Positions 1 to 9,066 of a stretch of 46,617 nucleotides of DNA are shown here, one piece after another; position 1 is the stretch's first letter; every line of letters begins with the position of its first letter. The position numbers and the translations under genes were made by a program. This stretch comes from Anaerolineaceae bacterium. Lineage in GTDB: Bacteria; Chloroflexota; Anaerolineae; Anaerolineales; Anaerolineaceae. The DNA lies in NCBI GenBank assembly GCA_028714615.1, contig JAQTMA010000011.1, positions 1-46,617 of the forward strand. Reading direction: 5' to 3'. Under the pieces are notes generated by a model that saw only the letters and a program-made list of their open reading frames with translations, was not told the DNA's origin and did no database searches.

Positions 1-2
1 AC

Positions 3-185
3 TTTCGCGTACCGGCGGGCATATGCAAGGAGGGCGGCCAGCGCAGCGCCTTCCTCCCGTCCACTGCGGACCCAGCCTGGCCAGTCAACCGCTCCCGCGA
101 AGGTACGTTTGCTGCCAATTTCCAGGTAGACAGAGATGCTGGTGGGATGGTCGTTCATTGGGGGGGTGCCCTCTTCAGAAATTGA
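3..185 (+). CDS. C-terminal fragment of an unidentified protein
   Basis: The frame starting at base 3 is open from the window edge to a TGA at 183-185 and gives about 60 residues ending in VVHWGGALFRN. The other two plus frames read as Arg/Pro/Cys-rich low-quality translations, so this frame looks most protein-like. The stretch is clearly GC-richer than the sequence after it, which suits the tail of a gene outside the cluster. I do not recognise the family. It could also be a chance open frame because only the last 60 codons are visible. Confidence 0.3.
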   Translation, partial: FRVPAGICKEGGQRSAFLPSTADPAWPVNRSREGTFAANFQVDRDAGGMVVHWGGALFRN

Positions 186-604
186 GATTGAATGTAAGAT
201 CGAGTTTTCCCTTTGGTCAAATCGGTTAGATGGTTGCTAAATCTCAATGGCTGCAATCGCTTGTACCAATCGTCCACCCCACTCATATCCAAATGCGTTG
301 CCTCGCAATTCCCGATAACCTTCAATCGGTTCCAAGTTTGGTCTATGAGGGCAAATGTTATTGTTGCTACCAGGTCTCGAACTGATTTTCGAGAATCCAA
401 TTATATGTACGGCAATAAGGATAGGTAGCCTAATTGAGAACAATTATATTTAATTTTGCGAATTGGCAATCAATGAGAATAGGTATCAGCTATCCAACTC
501 GTATTGAGGAGGTACTTCTCAATCTGAGCGAACGATCACTAAAGACCAAATATGAATAGCCGCTGTGAACCTTCATCAAATACTTCCCCAGTGACACATC
601 GTGT
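186..604. other. Intergenic region without recognisable gene
   Basis: AT-rich spacer between the edge fragment and the GH26-like pair. Short frames exist on both strands, but none has a ribosome binding site, a recognisable motif or protein-like composition. The only structure seen is an imperfect hairpin at 503-523 (9-bp stem with one G-T pair, 3-nt loop). It has no T-run after it, so it is not a convincing terminator. Confidence 0.5.
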
Positions 605-1741
605 TCATGGAATGATCAATTCTAAATCGCGAGAACTGAGATAACGGAATCCCGGGAAAGCGGCTCCACTACGATAACCCGAAAAAATACCCCCCGAAGT
701 TACTCTCCAGTCGCATTCCCGAGTTGATTGATCGTAATCGTAGTACAGAATCCCTAATACTTGTGGTTGTTTCGATAAGTACTGGTAGTTGATTTGCAAC
801 CAGATGTTTTTAGCATTAATATTGAAGTCAGTATCACCCTGGTACTGAGCAGTTGTTCCAGTCTGAGCTACGATGATTGGCTTATCTGGAGCCATCCTTG
901 AGATCCGCAATAAATATGGTGCATAAAGTGTATCATAATTTTCCCAACGTTCCCATGGGCTGGCCACCCTGCAGAAGCCATAATTATAAGAACTGAAGCC
1001 TACCACATCAACCAGGCCGTCGCCTGGATAATATTTCTCAAATTCATGTCCATCTATACTCCAACCGTTGGGCGCAAATACCCACCAAACCTGATCGGCT
1101 CTGACACCATTTTGGAAAAAAATTGATTGGATGTGCTGGTAAGCCAGTTTAAAGTTTGCTGGATCTCCGCCGTAACTTGCCCACGGAGAACCATCGGCTT
1201 TGACACCATTCATTTCAGGGAGCGGTGCAAGAAACGCCCTGCGTCCCCCACCTAATGAGACCCATGCGGCATAGGTCTGAGCCATCTTCTTTAGATTGCT
1301 ATCATATTGCCCAGAAGCGATTGCAAAAGAGGTTGCAGCGGAATTAATATTAACAAAGGATATGTATCCTTTTTGCCATAAAGCTTCCAACTGACCATAG
1401 AGGTTATTATTCGTAAGGCTTGGGGGAGGGTTTACAAAATGCCCGTCTTCAATACCGATGAACCATCCACTTACAGAGTGTTTTTTTCCGGCAAGGTTAT
1501 CTGCCTGCGACATATAAGTTGGGACGCTACTTTTCGTCCAGTATTGCTGCATATCAATCCCGATAAATTTATCCTGGGTTGAAAAACCTTTAAAATAGTT
1601 ATTGATAACAAGCGGCAAATACACTGGATGTAAATTTACCGCCTGGTAAGCGCCTACCGTCAGGACTTTATTTAAAAAGGGAGATATTAGGACAATTGTT
1701 AGGGTAATTAATCCCCTGTAAATATATTTAGTAGATAGCAT
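605..1741 (-). CDS. Secreted GH26-like protein, nucleophile Glu replaced by Gln
   Basis: A 378-residue paralogue of the upstream gene, resembling family 26 glycoside hydrolases (beta-mannanase type, clan GH-A barrel). Residues about 8-32 form a signal or anchor segment, followed by the VYLPLVIN segment. The acid/base Glu is visible as E176 in APLPEMNG. The position of the second catalytic Glu reads IIVAQTGTT, with Gln at residue 293 (codon CAG at 865-863). In the neighbour, the equivalent residue is Glu and the distance between the two sites is identical (117 residues). It is therefore probably hydrolytically impaired and may bind glycan instead. Other barrel landmarks are present, such as WVFAPNGW and YYPGDGLVDVVGFSSYNYGFC-type sequence around residue 240. 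ATG start; no strong ribosome binding site. Family call is from motifs only. Confidence 0.8.
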   Translation of the reverse strand: MLSTKYIYRGLITLTIVLISPFLNKVLTVGAYQAVNLHPVYLPLVINNYFKGFSTQDKFIGIDMQQYWTKSSVPTYMSQADNLAGKKHSVSGWFIGIEDGHFVNPPPSLTNNNLYGQLEALWQKGYISFVNINSAATSFAIASGQYDSNLKKMAQTYAAWVSLGGGRRAFLAPLPEMNGVKADGSPWASYGGDPANFKLAYQHIQSIFFQNGVRADQVWWVFAPNGWSIDGHEFEKYYPGDGLVDVVGFSSYNYGFCRVASPWERWENYDTLYAPYLLRISRMAPDKPIIVAQTGTTAQYQGDTDFNINAKNIWLQINYQYLSKQPQVLGILYYDYDQSTRECDWRVTSGGIFSGYRSGAAFPGFRYLSSRDLELIIP

Positions 1742-1864
1742 AAAATGGATATATTTATCCTTGCCATAGTGATGATTCGGGGTCTACTTTCCGATTATAC
1801 CCAGGATACTGGTGGTTCGTACTAATCAAATTTGTTAGGAGTGTAAAAGACGGACGGGTTGGTG

Positions 1865-3040
1865 CTACCGGACCAAGGAATTTAGGTCTTTACTAGATAG
1901 ATACTGGTAAATTGGATCCGCCAAGCCATTCCGATAGCCCCCATAATAAGATCCTTTTGGGTTGATCTCAAAGTCACAATTAAACCCATCAAATTCTGGA
2001 AAACTGAAATAGTATACGCCTATTACGGCAGCCTGTTTTGCAAAGTATTGATAATTCTCTATTAGCCATTGGTTTTTACGGGTTTCATCCGATTGGTTAT
2101 ATGCATAATATGCTGTAGTTGCTGTCTCAGCGATGATCACCAGTTTTGAAGGAGCCATTAATTGCATGCGGGTAATATATGGCTCAAATATTTGCTGAAA
2201 ACTATCCCATTTTGCAGATGTGCCAGCCGTAGCCGGGCAAAACCCATAATTGTATGAACTGAAACCAACAATGTCAACAACATCGTCGCCGGGATAGTAG
2301 TTTTCGAAAGCGCGTTCTGGGGCATTAGGGTCATTCCAACCATTTGGCGCAAAAACCCACAAAACTTGGTTACGATTTACCCCCTTTTGAGTAAATATAT
2401 CCACAATGTGTCGATAGGCTTTCTTATATTCTCCTGACGTGGAAGACTTACCGTATGCGGTCCAAGTACCATTCATTTCTTGTAATGGAGCGACCATCGC
2501 TTGACGACCTTCACCCAAATCAGCCCATGCTTTATAGAATTCAGCCAAGTAGCTAATATCTTGATCCCGCTCTCCGTTATTAATTTGATTCGCGGTTGCA
2601 TTTGAACCAATATTTACAAAGGAAATATACCCGGCTTTCCACAGCTCTTCTAACTGACGGTAAAGATTATTGTTGGGTAAGTTAGTTATTGGAATTGTAA
2701 AAGCGTCATCCTCTAAATTGATAAACCAACCAACCGATGTATGCCTCTTTCCAGCCGCTTTATCGGCTGGCGGCATGAAAGTTTTGACATTTTGATTGTT
2801 CCAATACTGCTTTAAATAAATCCCAAAGAATTTCGCTGGTTCTTTCCTTATGACAGGAAGGAAGATAGGCTGGGGCGTCTTTTCAATTGTAGATCGAATA
2901 ATATCAGATGGTTGTATACCTGGATCCTCTTGAAGGTTGTGTGCCTGACTTGGTGTGAGGATAGAACATGCATTTGTGAACACCAGAATCAGTAGAATGA
3001 CAAGGTTTCGGCAATTAGCAATATTGTTTGATCTTAACAT
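1865..3040 (-). CDS. GH26-like glycoside hydrolase, predicted lipoprotein
   Basis: This GH26-like (beta-mannanase type) protein has both expected catalytic glutamates: E188 in APLQEMNG and E305 in IIAETATT. I start it at the ATG at 3040, which has an AAGGA ribosome binding site 10 nt upstream. An in-frame TTG at 3097 has no such support. With this start the protein has 391 residues and begins with a short basic stretch, a hydrophobic helix and VFTNAC, which fits a lipoprotein signal, although the -3 residue is Thr rather than Leu. IFLPVIRK follows. It probably cleaves or remodels a polysaccharide outside the cell. Hydrolases of this kind occur beside exopolysaccharide synthesis genes. The substrate cannot be read from the sequence. 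It is transcribed ahead of its paralogue (gap 123 nt). Confidence 0.85.
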   Translation of the reverse strand: MLRSNNIANCRNLVILLILVFTNACSILTPSQAHNLQEDPGIQPSDIIRSTIEKTPQPIFLPVIRKEPAKFFGIYLKQYWNNQNVKTFMPPADKAAGKRHTSVGWFINLEDDAFTIPITNLPNNNLYRQLEELWKAGYISFVNIGSNATANQINNGERDQDISYLAEFYKAWADLGEGRQAMVAPLQEMNGTWTAYGKSSTSGEYKKAYRHIVDIFTQKGVNRNQVLWVFAPNGWNDPNAPERAFENYYPGDDVVDIVGFSSYNYGFCPATAGTSAKWDSFQQIFEPYITRMQLMAPSKLVIIAETATTAYYAYNQSDETRKNQWLIENYQYFAKQAAVIGVYYFSFPEFDGFNCDFEINPKGSYYGGYRNGLADPIYQYLSSKDLNSLVR

Positions 3041-3152
3041 CTTGACCGGATCCTTCAAATATTTGTAGGTGGGAATTAATCCTGAATTAGCGCTCAACTA
3101 GCATGGCAGATTTTCTCAATGCAATTTGGTAATACCATAATTTACGTATTCT

Positions 3153-3182
3153 ATTATAAGGTTGTATTTGCCAAATTGAAAA
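3153..3182 (-). promoter_or_regulatory. Possible sigma70-type promoter for the GH26-like pair
   Basis: On the minus strand, TATAAT (3158 to 3153) lies 18 nt after TTTTCA (3182 to 3177). The -10 box is perfect and the -35 box matches TTGACA at four of six positions. It would give a leader of about 105 nt before the ATG at 3040. Confidence 0.4.
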
Positions 3183-3264
3183 GTGATTGGAAAACTGCGA
3201 AACAGATCGAAGATCTTCACTCTTCATGAGGTGTGTACTTTTCTTGCACGATCGCACATCGATT

Positions 3265-3293
3265 CTGACAATTTCGTTGCCTACAGTTATAAT
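3265..3293 (+). promoter_or_regulatory. Strong sigma70-type promoter ahead of the export block
   Basis: CTGACA at 3265-3270 is followed after exactly 17 nt by TATAAT at 3288-3293. This is five of six at -35 and six of six at -10. It lies about 40 nt before the ATG at 3334, in the gap between divergent transcription units. It probably drives the long plus-strand run 3334-12755. Confidence 0.6.
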
Positions 3294-3333
3294 TGGAATT
3301 ACTTCTCAAATTTGATCAACCACGATAATCTAC

Positions 3334-5085
3334 ATGACTTTCTCCTTTCGTCACATAAGGTTATGGGTAATCTCAGGTGTTTTAGCGATTATCTATTTGT
3401 TCATATTTCTATGGATGAGGAATCAGAACCTAAGTAAGGTCAACATCTTTAATATACTCATCTTTTTCTTCTTTGTCCTTTTGATAATGGTAGGGATCTA
3501 CCATGTAAATAATAAAATAATCAAGCCACAGCTACGGTGTTATCAAAATAAATATTTGAGATTAATTTTGGTGGGAGCATTTATTTCCGGATTGTGGTTA
3601 TCTGTAAATATACCAGTACCATACCGACCATCCTTCCTCATTAGTAACATGCTTTGGTTGAATAAAATTATTTTTTATGGTTTTGCTGGGATAGGATTAG
3701 GATTTGCCATCCTACTCATCACTATACTAGTGATGAGCATACCATTAAGAAATAATTTCTATGGTCGGTCCCCTCGTTTTCGTTGGTTATACTACACTGC
3801 TCCACTGCTGATCATTTGGAGTATATACTTGCTTGCTTATTGGCCGGGGATGATGAGCGCCGATTCGTTTGACCAATGGGGCCAGATCACAACCGGAATT
3901 TACAATGATCACCACCCCACTTTCCATACCGTTATCTTATGGTTCCTCACCCGTATCTGGCCTTCACCGGCAATCGTCGCTTTGGTCCAGATTATTGGCC
4001 TGGCGTTTCTTGCGGGAGGCATCCTTGCATATTTCGAAGAGCTTGGCGTTCCGGGTCCCTGGCTGTGGTTCACAGGTCTGGTCTTTGGTCTTTCTCCTGT
4101 CAACGGGACGATGGTTGTGACACTGTGGAAAGATATTCCCTACAGCACGGTAGTAATGGGGCTGGTTTTTTTACTCGTGAAACTGGTGCAATCGAAGGGG
4201 TCCTGGATACTGCTTCCGCGGCGCTGGCTGTTATTGGGTATTACCGCGGCGCTGATCCCATTATTGCGCCATGATGGGGCGCCTGTAGTCGCTGGTGTGT
4301 TTGTCTTGATCCTCGCCGCTTATCCAAAGAAATGGAAGCCCCTGGTGATGGCAGCCGTTACCGCTGCCGGATTATATTTCGGGGTTACGGGTCCGCTATA
4401 TCAGTTGCTCAATGTTCGACGGACGACAGAATTATCCCAATGGACTACATCCCTTTACGCTATCGCTGCCAATGCAAGCCCAGGGACGCCACTCGATTCG
4501 ATTTTCGATTCGATCCAACCTTTCTCCTCCAAGTGGGATTGTGCCGTTCTTGACCAATTAGGTATTGAATGGAAGCGTAACCCAACAGCCACATCTGTAA
4601 GCCTTATAGAAAAGGTGGGCAATCTCGCCCGTCATTCCATCAGCCTAGGGATATACAATTACCGCTGTTTGCGCTCTCCTGGCTGGATTATCAGGGATGT
4701 ACACCAGCCAATCTATAACACGTCCCACGTCGAAGTACTCATCGATTCCAATTCGTATGGAATCAGGGCTGATACCAAGCTGCCTGGGCTCCAGTCAGTG
4801 ATCACACCTCTTGTGGTAAAAACGGCCTCTGATCCGAATATGAACTGGCTTATATGGCGACCTGCACTCTATTTATATATATTTATTTTCATTTCGGTGG
4901 TTTTAACCTTGCGCTATCACGAGGCCCGGATTCTGTTGATCGCTGCACCAATGGTTATCCAATCGATTCTTTTTTCATTGGTGCTGGTTAATCCAAATTT
5001 TCGTTACCACTACACCACCTTCATTACCGCGCTCCTGTTTTGGCCACTCATCTTCTCATCTAGTTGGGAGCGCAGGCGAGCATGA
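3334..5085 (+). CDS. Polytopic membrane protein, DUF6020-like (possible GT-C transferase)
   Basis: A 583-residue protein with about ten or more hydrophobic segments. It shares a core with the minus-strand gene at 14602-16839: WPGMMSADSFDQW from W170, HHPTFHT, TLWKDIPY around W265, and RHDGAP from R312. I associate these motifs with the DUF6020 family, whose biochemistry is not established to my knowledge. Acidic residues in the first large loop and the overall topology suggest a GT-C-like glycosyltransferase using a lipid-linked sugar on the outer face (inference). It lacks the extracytoplasmic beta module of its paralogue, and its WPG motif comes 121 residues earlier. Base composition jumps near 3850, from about one third GC to over half, just at the start of the core. 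The last 4 nt overlap the next gene (ATGA). Confidence 0.75.
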   Translation: MTFSFRHIRLWVISGVLAIIYLFIFLWMRNQNLSKVNIFNILIFFFFVLLIMVGIYHVNNKIIKPQLRCYQNKYLRLILVGAFISGLWLSVNIPVPYRPSFLISNMLWLNKIIFYGFAGIGLGFAILLITILVMSIPLRNNFYGRSPRFRWLYYTAPLLIIWSIYLLAYWPGMMSADSFDQWGQITTGIYNDHHPTFHTVILWFLTRIWPSPAIVALVQIIGLAFLAGGILAYFEELGVPGPWLWFTGLVFGLSPVNGTMVVTLWKDIPYSTVVMGLVFLLVKLVQSKGSWILLPRRWLLLGITAALIPLLRHDGAPVVAGVFVLILAAYPKKWKPLVMAAVTAAGLYFGVTGPLYQLLNVRRTTELSQWTTSLYAIAANASPGTPLDSIFDSIQPFSSKWDCAVLDQLGIEWKRNPTATSVSLIEKVGNLARHSISLGIYNYRCLRSPGWIIRDVHQPIYNTSHVEVLIDSNSYGIRADTKLPGLQSVITPLVVKTASDPNMNWLIWRPALYLYIFIFISVVLTLRYHEARILLIAAPMVIQSILFSLVLVNPNFRYHYTTFITALLFWPLIFSSSWERRRA

Positions 5086-7361
5086 TCGACCCAATTCATC
5101 CGGATTATTCCAACACGCCAGTTGATCCCCGCCGGCCGCAGTATGGGTTTCGGGCTGAAAACCCGGCATCTCTTCCAGCCATCTCGATTATGACCCCCTA
5201 TTTTAATGCAGGTCCTGAATTCCACGAGACAGCTCAATCTGTATTCGGCCAATCTTTTCAACAGTGGGAATGGATCATTGTTAACGATGGGACATCCGAT
5301 CCCGAATCCCTTCAAATCCTGAGCACATACCGAGATCGAGATGCACGGGTTCGGGTCGTCGATCATCCAGAGAACTTAGGGCTCCCTGCTGCTCGAAATA
5401 CTGGGGTCCGACAGGCTGGCACAGATTACATATTGTTCCTGGATAGCGACGACTTGCTCGAACCGACTGCAGCCGAGAAGTGGTTCTGGTTTTTGATCAG
5501 TCACCCAGAGTATGCCTTTGTGGGAGGATATTCCGTCGGTTTTGGGGCACATCAGTATCTCTGGCAGTCTGGTTTTCAAGATATGGAAGCTAACCTGGAA
5601 CGCAATCGGATTAACCATATCCTCATGGCGCGGAAATCGGTAGTCGAGCAGGTTGGAGGCTACGATGAGACTCTCCGCGATGGTCTGGAAGACTGGGAAT
5701 TTTGGTTTCGGAGCACAGCCTTGGGTTATTGGGGCGCATCTGTCCCCGAGTATCTGCATTGGTATCGCACCAGAATTGACTCTACCACTCATTGGAAAGA
5801 CTTAAATGAGGAAAATCTCCAGGAGTTTCAAGCGATCATGCGGGCGCGTTATCCCGCTTTATGGGCGGGTAATTTTCCCCATCCCCAATCGACCGTTGAT
5901 GAGGCCTTCGAGCAAATCTCAGAGGTCATTCCAATCAGCAATCGTATATTTAAAACTAAACCTCGTCTCATGATCATCGCTCCTTGGATGGTGATGGGGG
6001 GAGCTGAAAAGTTCAACTTGGATTTAATTAATCAATTATGCAGCCGTGGTTGGGAGGTCACCCATGTCACCACGGCACAGGCAAATCATACCTGGCAAAG
6101 TGAGTTCGAGCGAATAACCCCCGATATCTTCCCACTAAATACTTTTTTGGATTGGAGCGATTACCCAAGATTCATTGCTTATCTTATTCGATCCCGGCAA
6201 GTGGATGCCATCCTCATCACTGCCAGCCAGGAAGCCTACCGCCTCCTCCCATATCTTCGCTTAAAATTCCCGGATATCCCCATAATCGATTACGTCCATT
6301 TTGTCACCCCGAAGTGGATGGATGGGGGATTCCCACGTTTATCTGTTTTCTTTCAATCTTCGCTGGACATGAGCATAGTCACAAGCCAACAAGTCAAAAA
6401 TTGGATGGTTGATGCCGGAGGAAATAAAGAACGAATTTTTGTATGTACTGCGAATGTAGATACAATGAAATGGAAGCCAGACCGAAGAAGGCGAAGAGAA
6501 ACCCGAGATCAATTAGGAATAGATGATGATTTCCCCCTGATCCTATATATCGGTCGAATCGAGCCACAAAAGCAGCCGAATGTGTTAGCCGGAACGATAA
6601 TGAGTTTGGTTAATCAGGGAGATCAACTCCTCTGCCTGGTGATTGGAGATGGGACTCTCAGAGGATGGCTAGAGGAATTAGTGACCGCGAAAAAACTCAC
6701 TCAGGCAATTCGTATCCTTGGGGAACAGCCATTAGAGCGAGTACTTGATTTTCTAGCTGCTGGTGATATCATCTTCCTTCCCTCCGAAAACGAAGGTATC
6801 TCAATGGTGATTTATGAAGGGATGGCTTGCGGCCTTGTTCCGGTAGCTGCAGACGTCGGGGGGCAATCAGAATTAGTAACCCCTGAGTGCGGGGTCTTGA
6901 TCCGAAAAGGCACTCCGGATGAAGAGGTGGAGCATTATGCTGCTGCCCTGAAGAATTTGATCATCCACCCCGAGCAACGACAGGAGATGGGACGGGCATG
7001 CCGAGACCGCGTCACCCGTTATTTTCGACAAGATCAAATGGGGGAGCGGATGATTGCTCTAATCGAAGAAGCAAAGAATCTGCGTATTGCAGCCCCTCGA
7101 GACCCTAGTAGTGCAGAGGTTGTCGGAGCGTTGGCACGCGAGGTAGCAGAGTACTCGCGTGCAAGAGCTGAAGCAAACGCTTTGCACGCTCGCTACGATA
7201 TCTACGCGACAAATCCACCGATGCCCCCGGTTTCTGCGGGAACTTATTTATACTTCGCAATGAGGAAGATCTTTTTTCCACTCTATACGAAGATCACCAC
7301 GAATGGTGATAGCTGGTTGAGTAGGTTGAAGACAATCGTGAAGGGCAAGATCATGCGTTGA
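5082..7361 (+). CDS. Two-domain glycosyltransferase, GT2 + GT4
   Basis: A 759-residue fusion. Residues about 30-260 form a GT2 (GT-A) domain with ISIMTPYFN, a conserved NDG, NLGLPAARN, the metal-binding FLDSDD and LEDWEFWFR. Residues about 300-660 form a GT4 (GT-B) domain beginning APWMVMGGAEKF, with ILYIGRIEPQKQP and the donor-site EGISMVIYEGMACG. Two consecutive sugar additions by one polypeptide in the cytoplasm is the simplest reading. I start at the ATG at 5082, which overlaps the preceding stop as ATGA. An in-frame TTG at 5064 is less likely. The last 60 residues are basic and could sit on the membrane. Confidence 0.9.
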   Translation: MIDPIHPDYSNTPVDPRRPQYGFRAENPASLPAISIMTPYFNAGPEFHETAQSVFGQSFQQWEWIIVNDGTSDPESLQILSTYRDRDARVRVVDHPENLGLPAARNTGVRQAGTDYILFLDSDDLLEPTAAEKWFWFLISHPEYAFVGGYSVGFGAHQYLWQSGFQDMEANLERNRINHILMARKSVVEQVGGYDETLRDGLEDWEFWFRSTALGYWGASVPEYLHWYRTRIDSTTHWKDLNEENLQEFQAIMRARYPALWAGNFPHPQSTVDEAFEQISEVIPISNRIFKTKPRLMIIAPWMVMGGAEKFNLDLINQLCSRGWEVTHVTTAQANHTWQSEFERITPDIFPLNTFLDWSDYPRFIAYLIRSRQVDAILITASQEAYRLLPYLRLKFPDIPIIDYVHFVTPKWMDGGFPRLSVFFQSSLDMSIVTSQQVKNWMVDAGGNKERIFVCTANVDTMKWKPDRRRRRETRDQLGIDDDFPLILYIGRIEPQKQPNVLAGTIMSLVNQGDQLLCLVIGDGTLRGWLEELVTAKKLTQAIRILGEQPLERVLDFLAAGDIIFLPSENEGISMVIYEGMACGLVPVAADVGGQSELVTPECGVLIRKGTPDEEVEHYAAALKNLIIHPEQRQEMGRACRDRVTRYFRQDQMGERMIALIEEAKNLRIAAPRDPSSAEVVGALAREVAEYSRARAEANALHARYDIYATNPPMPPVSAGTYLYFAMRKIFFPLYTKITTNGDSWLSRLKTIVKGKIMR

Positions 7362-7404
7362 TCCCCACATATATAGCGACCCAAATCATGGTAAAATTTG
7401 CCCC

Positions 7405-8244
7405 GTGGAATCCGATTTGTCAAAGCAAAAGAGCCAGATTGTATACGATAGCTCGGAGCACTTACCGTTCGCTATTGAAGAGCTGAGAGAAGTATTTCGA
7501 TACCGCAACCTCGTTTTTCAATTAGTCCGGCGAGATATCGTAGCCCGATATAAGAGATCTGTGCTCGGAATTGCGTGGACGATGCTGAACCCGTTGGGAA
7601 TGATGATCGTCTTGTCGGTCGTCTTTTCTCAATTGTTTACGACTGTTCAAGGATATGCCGCCTATGTGTTGAGTGGGATTATTGCCTGGAACTTCTTCGC
7701 CCAGGGCACTTCTGCCGCGATCAGCAGCCTGGTTTGGGGTGGCGATTTCTTCCGCCGGATCTACGTACCACGATCGACCTTTGCTATCTCTGCAATTGGG
7801 ACGGGGTTAGTGAATCTGATCCTCTCCCTTGTCCCTCTCCTTGGGGTCATGTTAGTCATCGGACTCCCAATCAGCCCATCCATCATCTTCTTTATGATCC
7901 CAATGTTCTGCTTGCTAAGCTTTGCATTAGGAGTTGGATTGATTATCTCAAGCCTGGCAATTTATTTCCCAGATATCGTTGAGATGTACCAAATTGTCTT
8001 GATGGCTTGGATGTATCTGACACCGGTAATGTACCCGATAAACATCTTACCAAAATTCCTACAAGAGTTGATGCCAATAAATCCGATGTACTCAATGGTC
8101 GTCCTATTCAGGGTTCCCTTATACGATGGAAGAATACCTTCATTCCACGAAATGTTACCAGCTCTATTATTCGGGGTCATTACCCTTGTGATCGGGTGGA
8201 TCATCTTTGCCAGGAGATCCGATGAGTTTGCTTATCGCACCTGA
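7405..8244 (+). CDS. wzm: ABC-2 type polysaccharide exporter permease
   Basis: A 279-residue permease with six predicted membrane helices and the cytoplasmic N-terminal segment typical of Wzm/KpsM/TagG, including VRRDIVARYKRSVLGIAWT. It forms the channel through which finished, lipid-linked glycan is moved across the membrane. Its partner ATPase follows with a 23-bp overlap. I accept the GTG at 7405 because the family N-terminus begins about 10 residues before FAIEELREVF and no ATG in frame lies nearby. No wzx or wzy gene is visible in the window, consistent with an ABC-transporter-dependent route. Confidence 0.92.
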   Translation: MESDLSKQKSQIVYDSSEHLPFAIEELREVFRYRNLVFQLVRRDIVARYKRSVLGIAWTMLNPLGMMIVLSVVFSQLFTTVQGYAAYVLSGIIAWNFFAQGTSAAISSLVWGGDFFRRIYVPRSTFAISAIGTGLVNLILSLVPLLGVMLVIGLPISPSIIFFMIPMFCLLSFALGVGLIISSLAIYFPDIVEMYQIVLMAWMYLTPVMYPINILPKFLQELMPINPMYSMVVLFRVPLYDGRIPSFHEMLPALLFGVITLVIGWIIFARRSDEFAYRT

Positions 8245-9019
8245 TCAAGATAATGGTGAAAACCATGAAAGTAACGTACCGAATAATATGGCTATCCGGT
8301 TAGAGAATGTCACGGTTCGTTATAAGGTGGCCAAGGAACAAACCCGGACATTTAAAGAATATGCCATCCGCCGCATTCGGGGTCGAATCCAACACAATGA
8401 GTTTTTAGCGTTAAACAATGTAACTCTTGAAATATATCGGGGTGAAGTTTTTGGATTAGTCGGACCAAATGGAGCAGGCAAGACAACATTGCTTCGTTTA
8501 GTAGCCCGAGTCATGAGACCAACCGTTGGACGGGTTCGCGTCGTAGGACGAGTAGCTCCTCTATTAGCAATGGGCGCCGGTTTCCATAACGAGCTGACTG
8601 GGCGCGAGAATGTTTATTTAAATGGGGCGTTGCTTGGCTTTACCAGGGAAGAGATGGACCATAACTTCACTCGGATAGTAGATTTCGCTGAATTATGGGA
8701 TTTCATTGATGCTCCCTTAAGGACGTATTCATCCGGGATGGTTGCCCGTCTGGGTTTCGCAGTGGCAACAGATACCATGCCCGAGATCCTCATTGTTGAT
8801 GAAGTGTTATCTGTTGGCGATTCTTCATTTCAAGAAAAAAGCCTGGCGCGGATTCGCTCATTCCAGGAACAGGGGGCCACGATACTACTCGTTTCCCATG
8901 GAATGGAAACCATACAATCCATGTGTCAACGCGCCGCCTGGCTGGACAGTGGGGAAATCTGCAGGGTGGGTGACCCGGAAGAAGTCATCCAATCGTATCT
9001 CAAACACCCACACAATTGA
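8222..9019 (+). CDS. wzt: ABC exporter ATPase, Wzt-like, short form
   Basis: A 265-residue ATPase with Walker A GPNGAGKTT from residue 81, the ABC signature YSSGMVARL from residue 169, Walker B ILIVDEVLSVGD and the switch His in LLVSHGME. It energises export through the permease encoded just before it. It ends soon after the nucleotide-binding domain, so it lacks the C-terminal carbohydrate-binding domain of Wzt proteins that recognise a modified chain end. The ATG at 8222 is preferred: CAGGAG lies a few bases upstream, whereas the in-frame TTG at 8207 has no ribosome binding site. Confidence 0.93.
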   Translation: MSLLIAPDQDNGENHESNVPNNMAIRLENVTVRYKVAKEQTRTFKEYAIRRIRGRIQHNEFLALNNVTLEIYRGEVFGLVGPNGAGKTTLLRLVARVMRPTVGRVRVVGRVAPLLAMGAGFHNELTGRENVYLNGALLGFTREEMDHNFTRIVDFAELWDFIDAPLRTYSSGMVARLGFAVATDTMPEILIVDEVLSVGDSSFQEKSLARIRSFQEQGATILLVSHGMETIQSMCQRAAWLDSGEICRVGDPEEVIQSYLKHPHN

Positions 9020-9066
9020 CCCATAGGTCGGGCTGTTAAGTATTTAGTTTTTCTTGAGGATGATTT

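Noticed and set aside
237..443. Minus-strand frame with a plausible-looking C-terminus near the left edge
   Set aside because: No recognisable family, no ribosome binding site and AT-rich codons. Kept as empty intergenic sequence.
3183..3437. An 84-residue plus-strand frame before the first DUF6020-like gene
   Set aside because: It runs through the predicted promoter and into the next gene in another frame, with no protein-like pattern.
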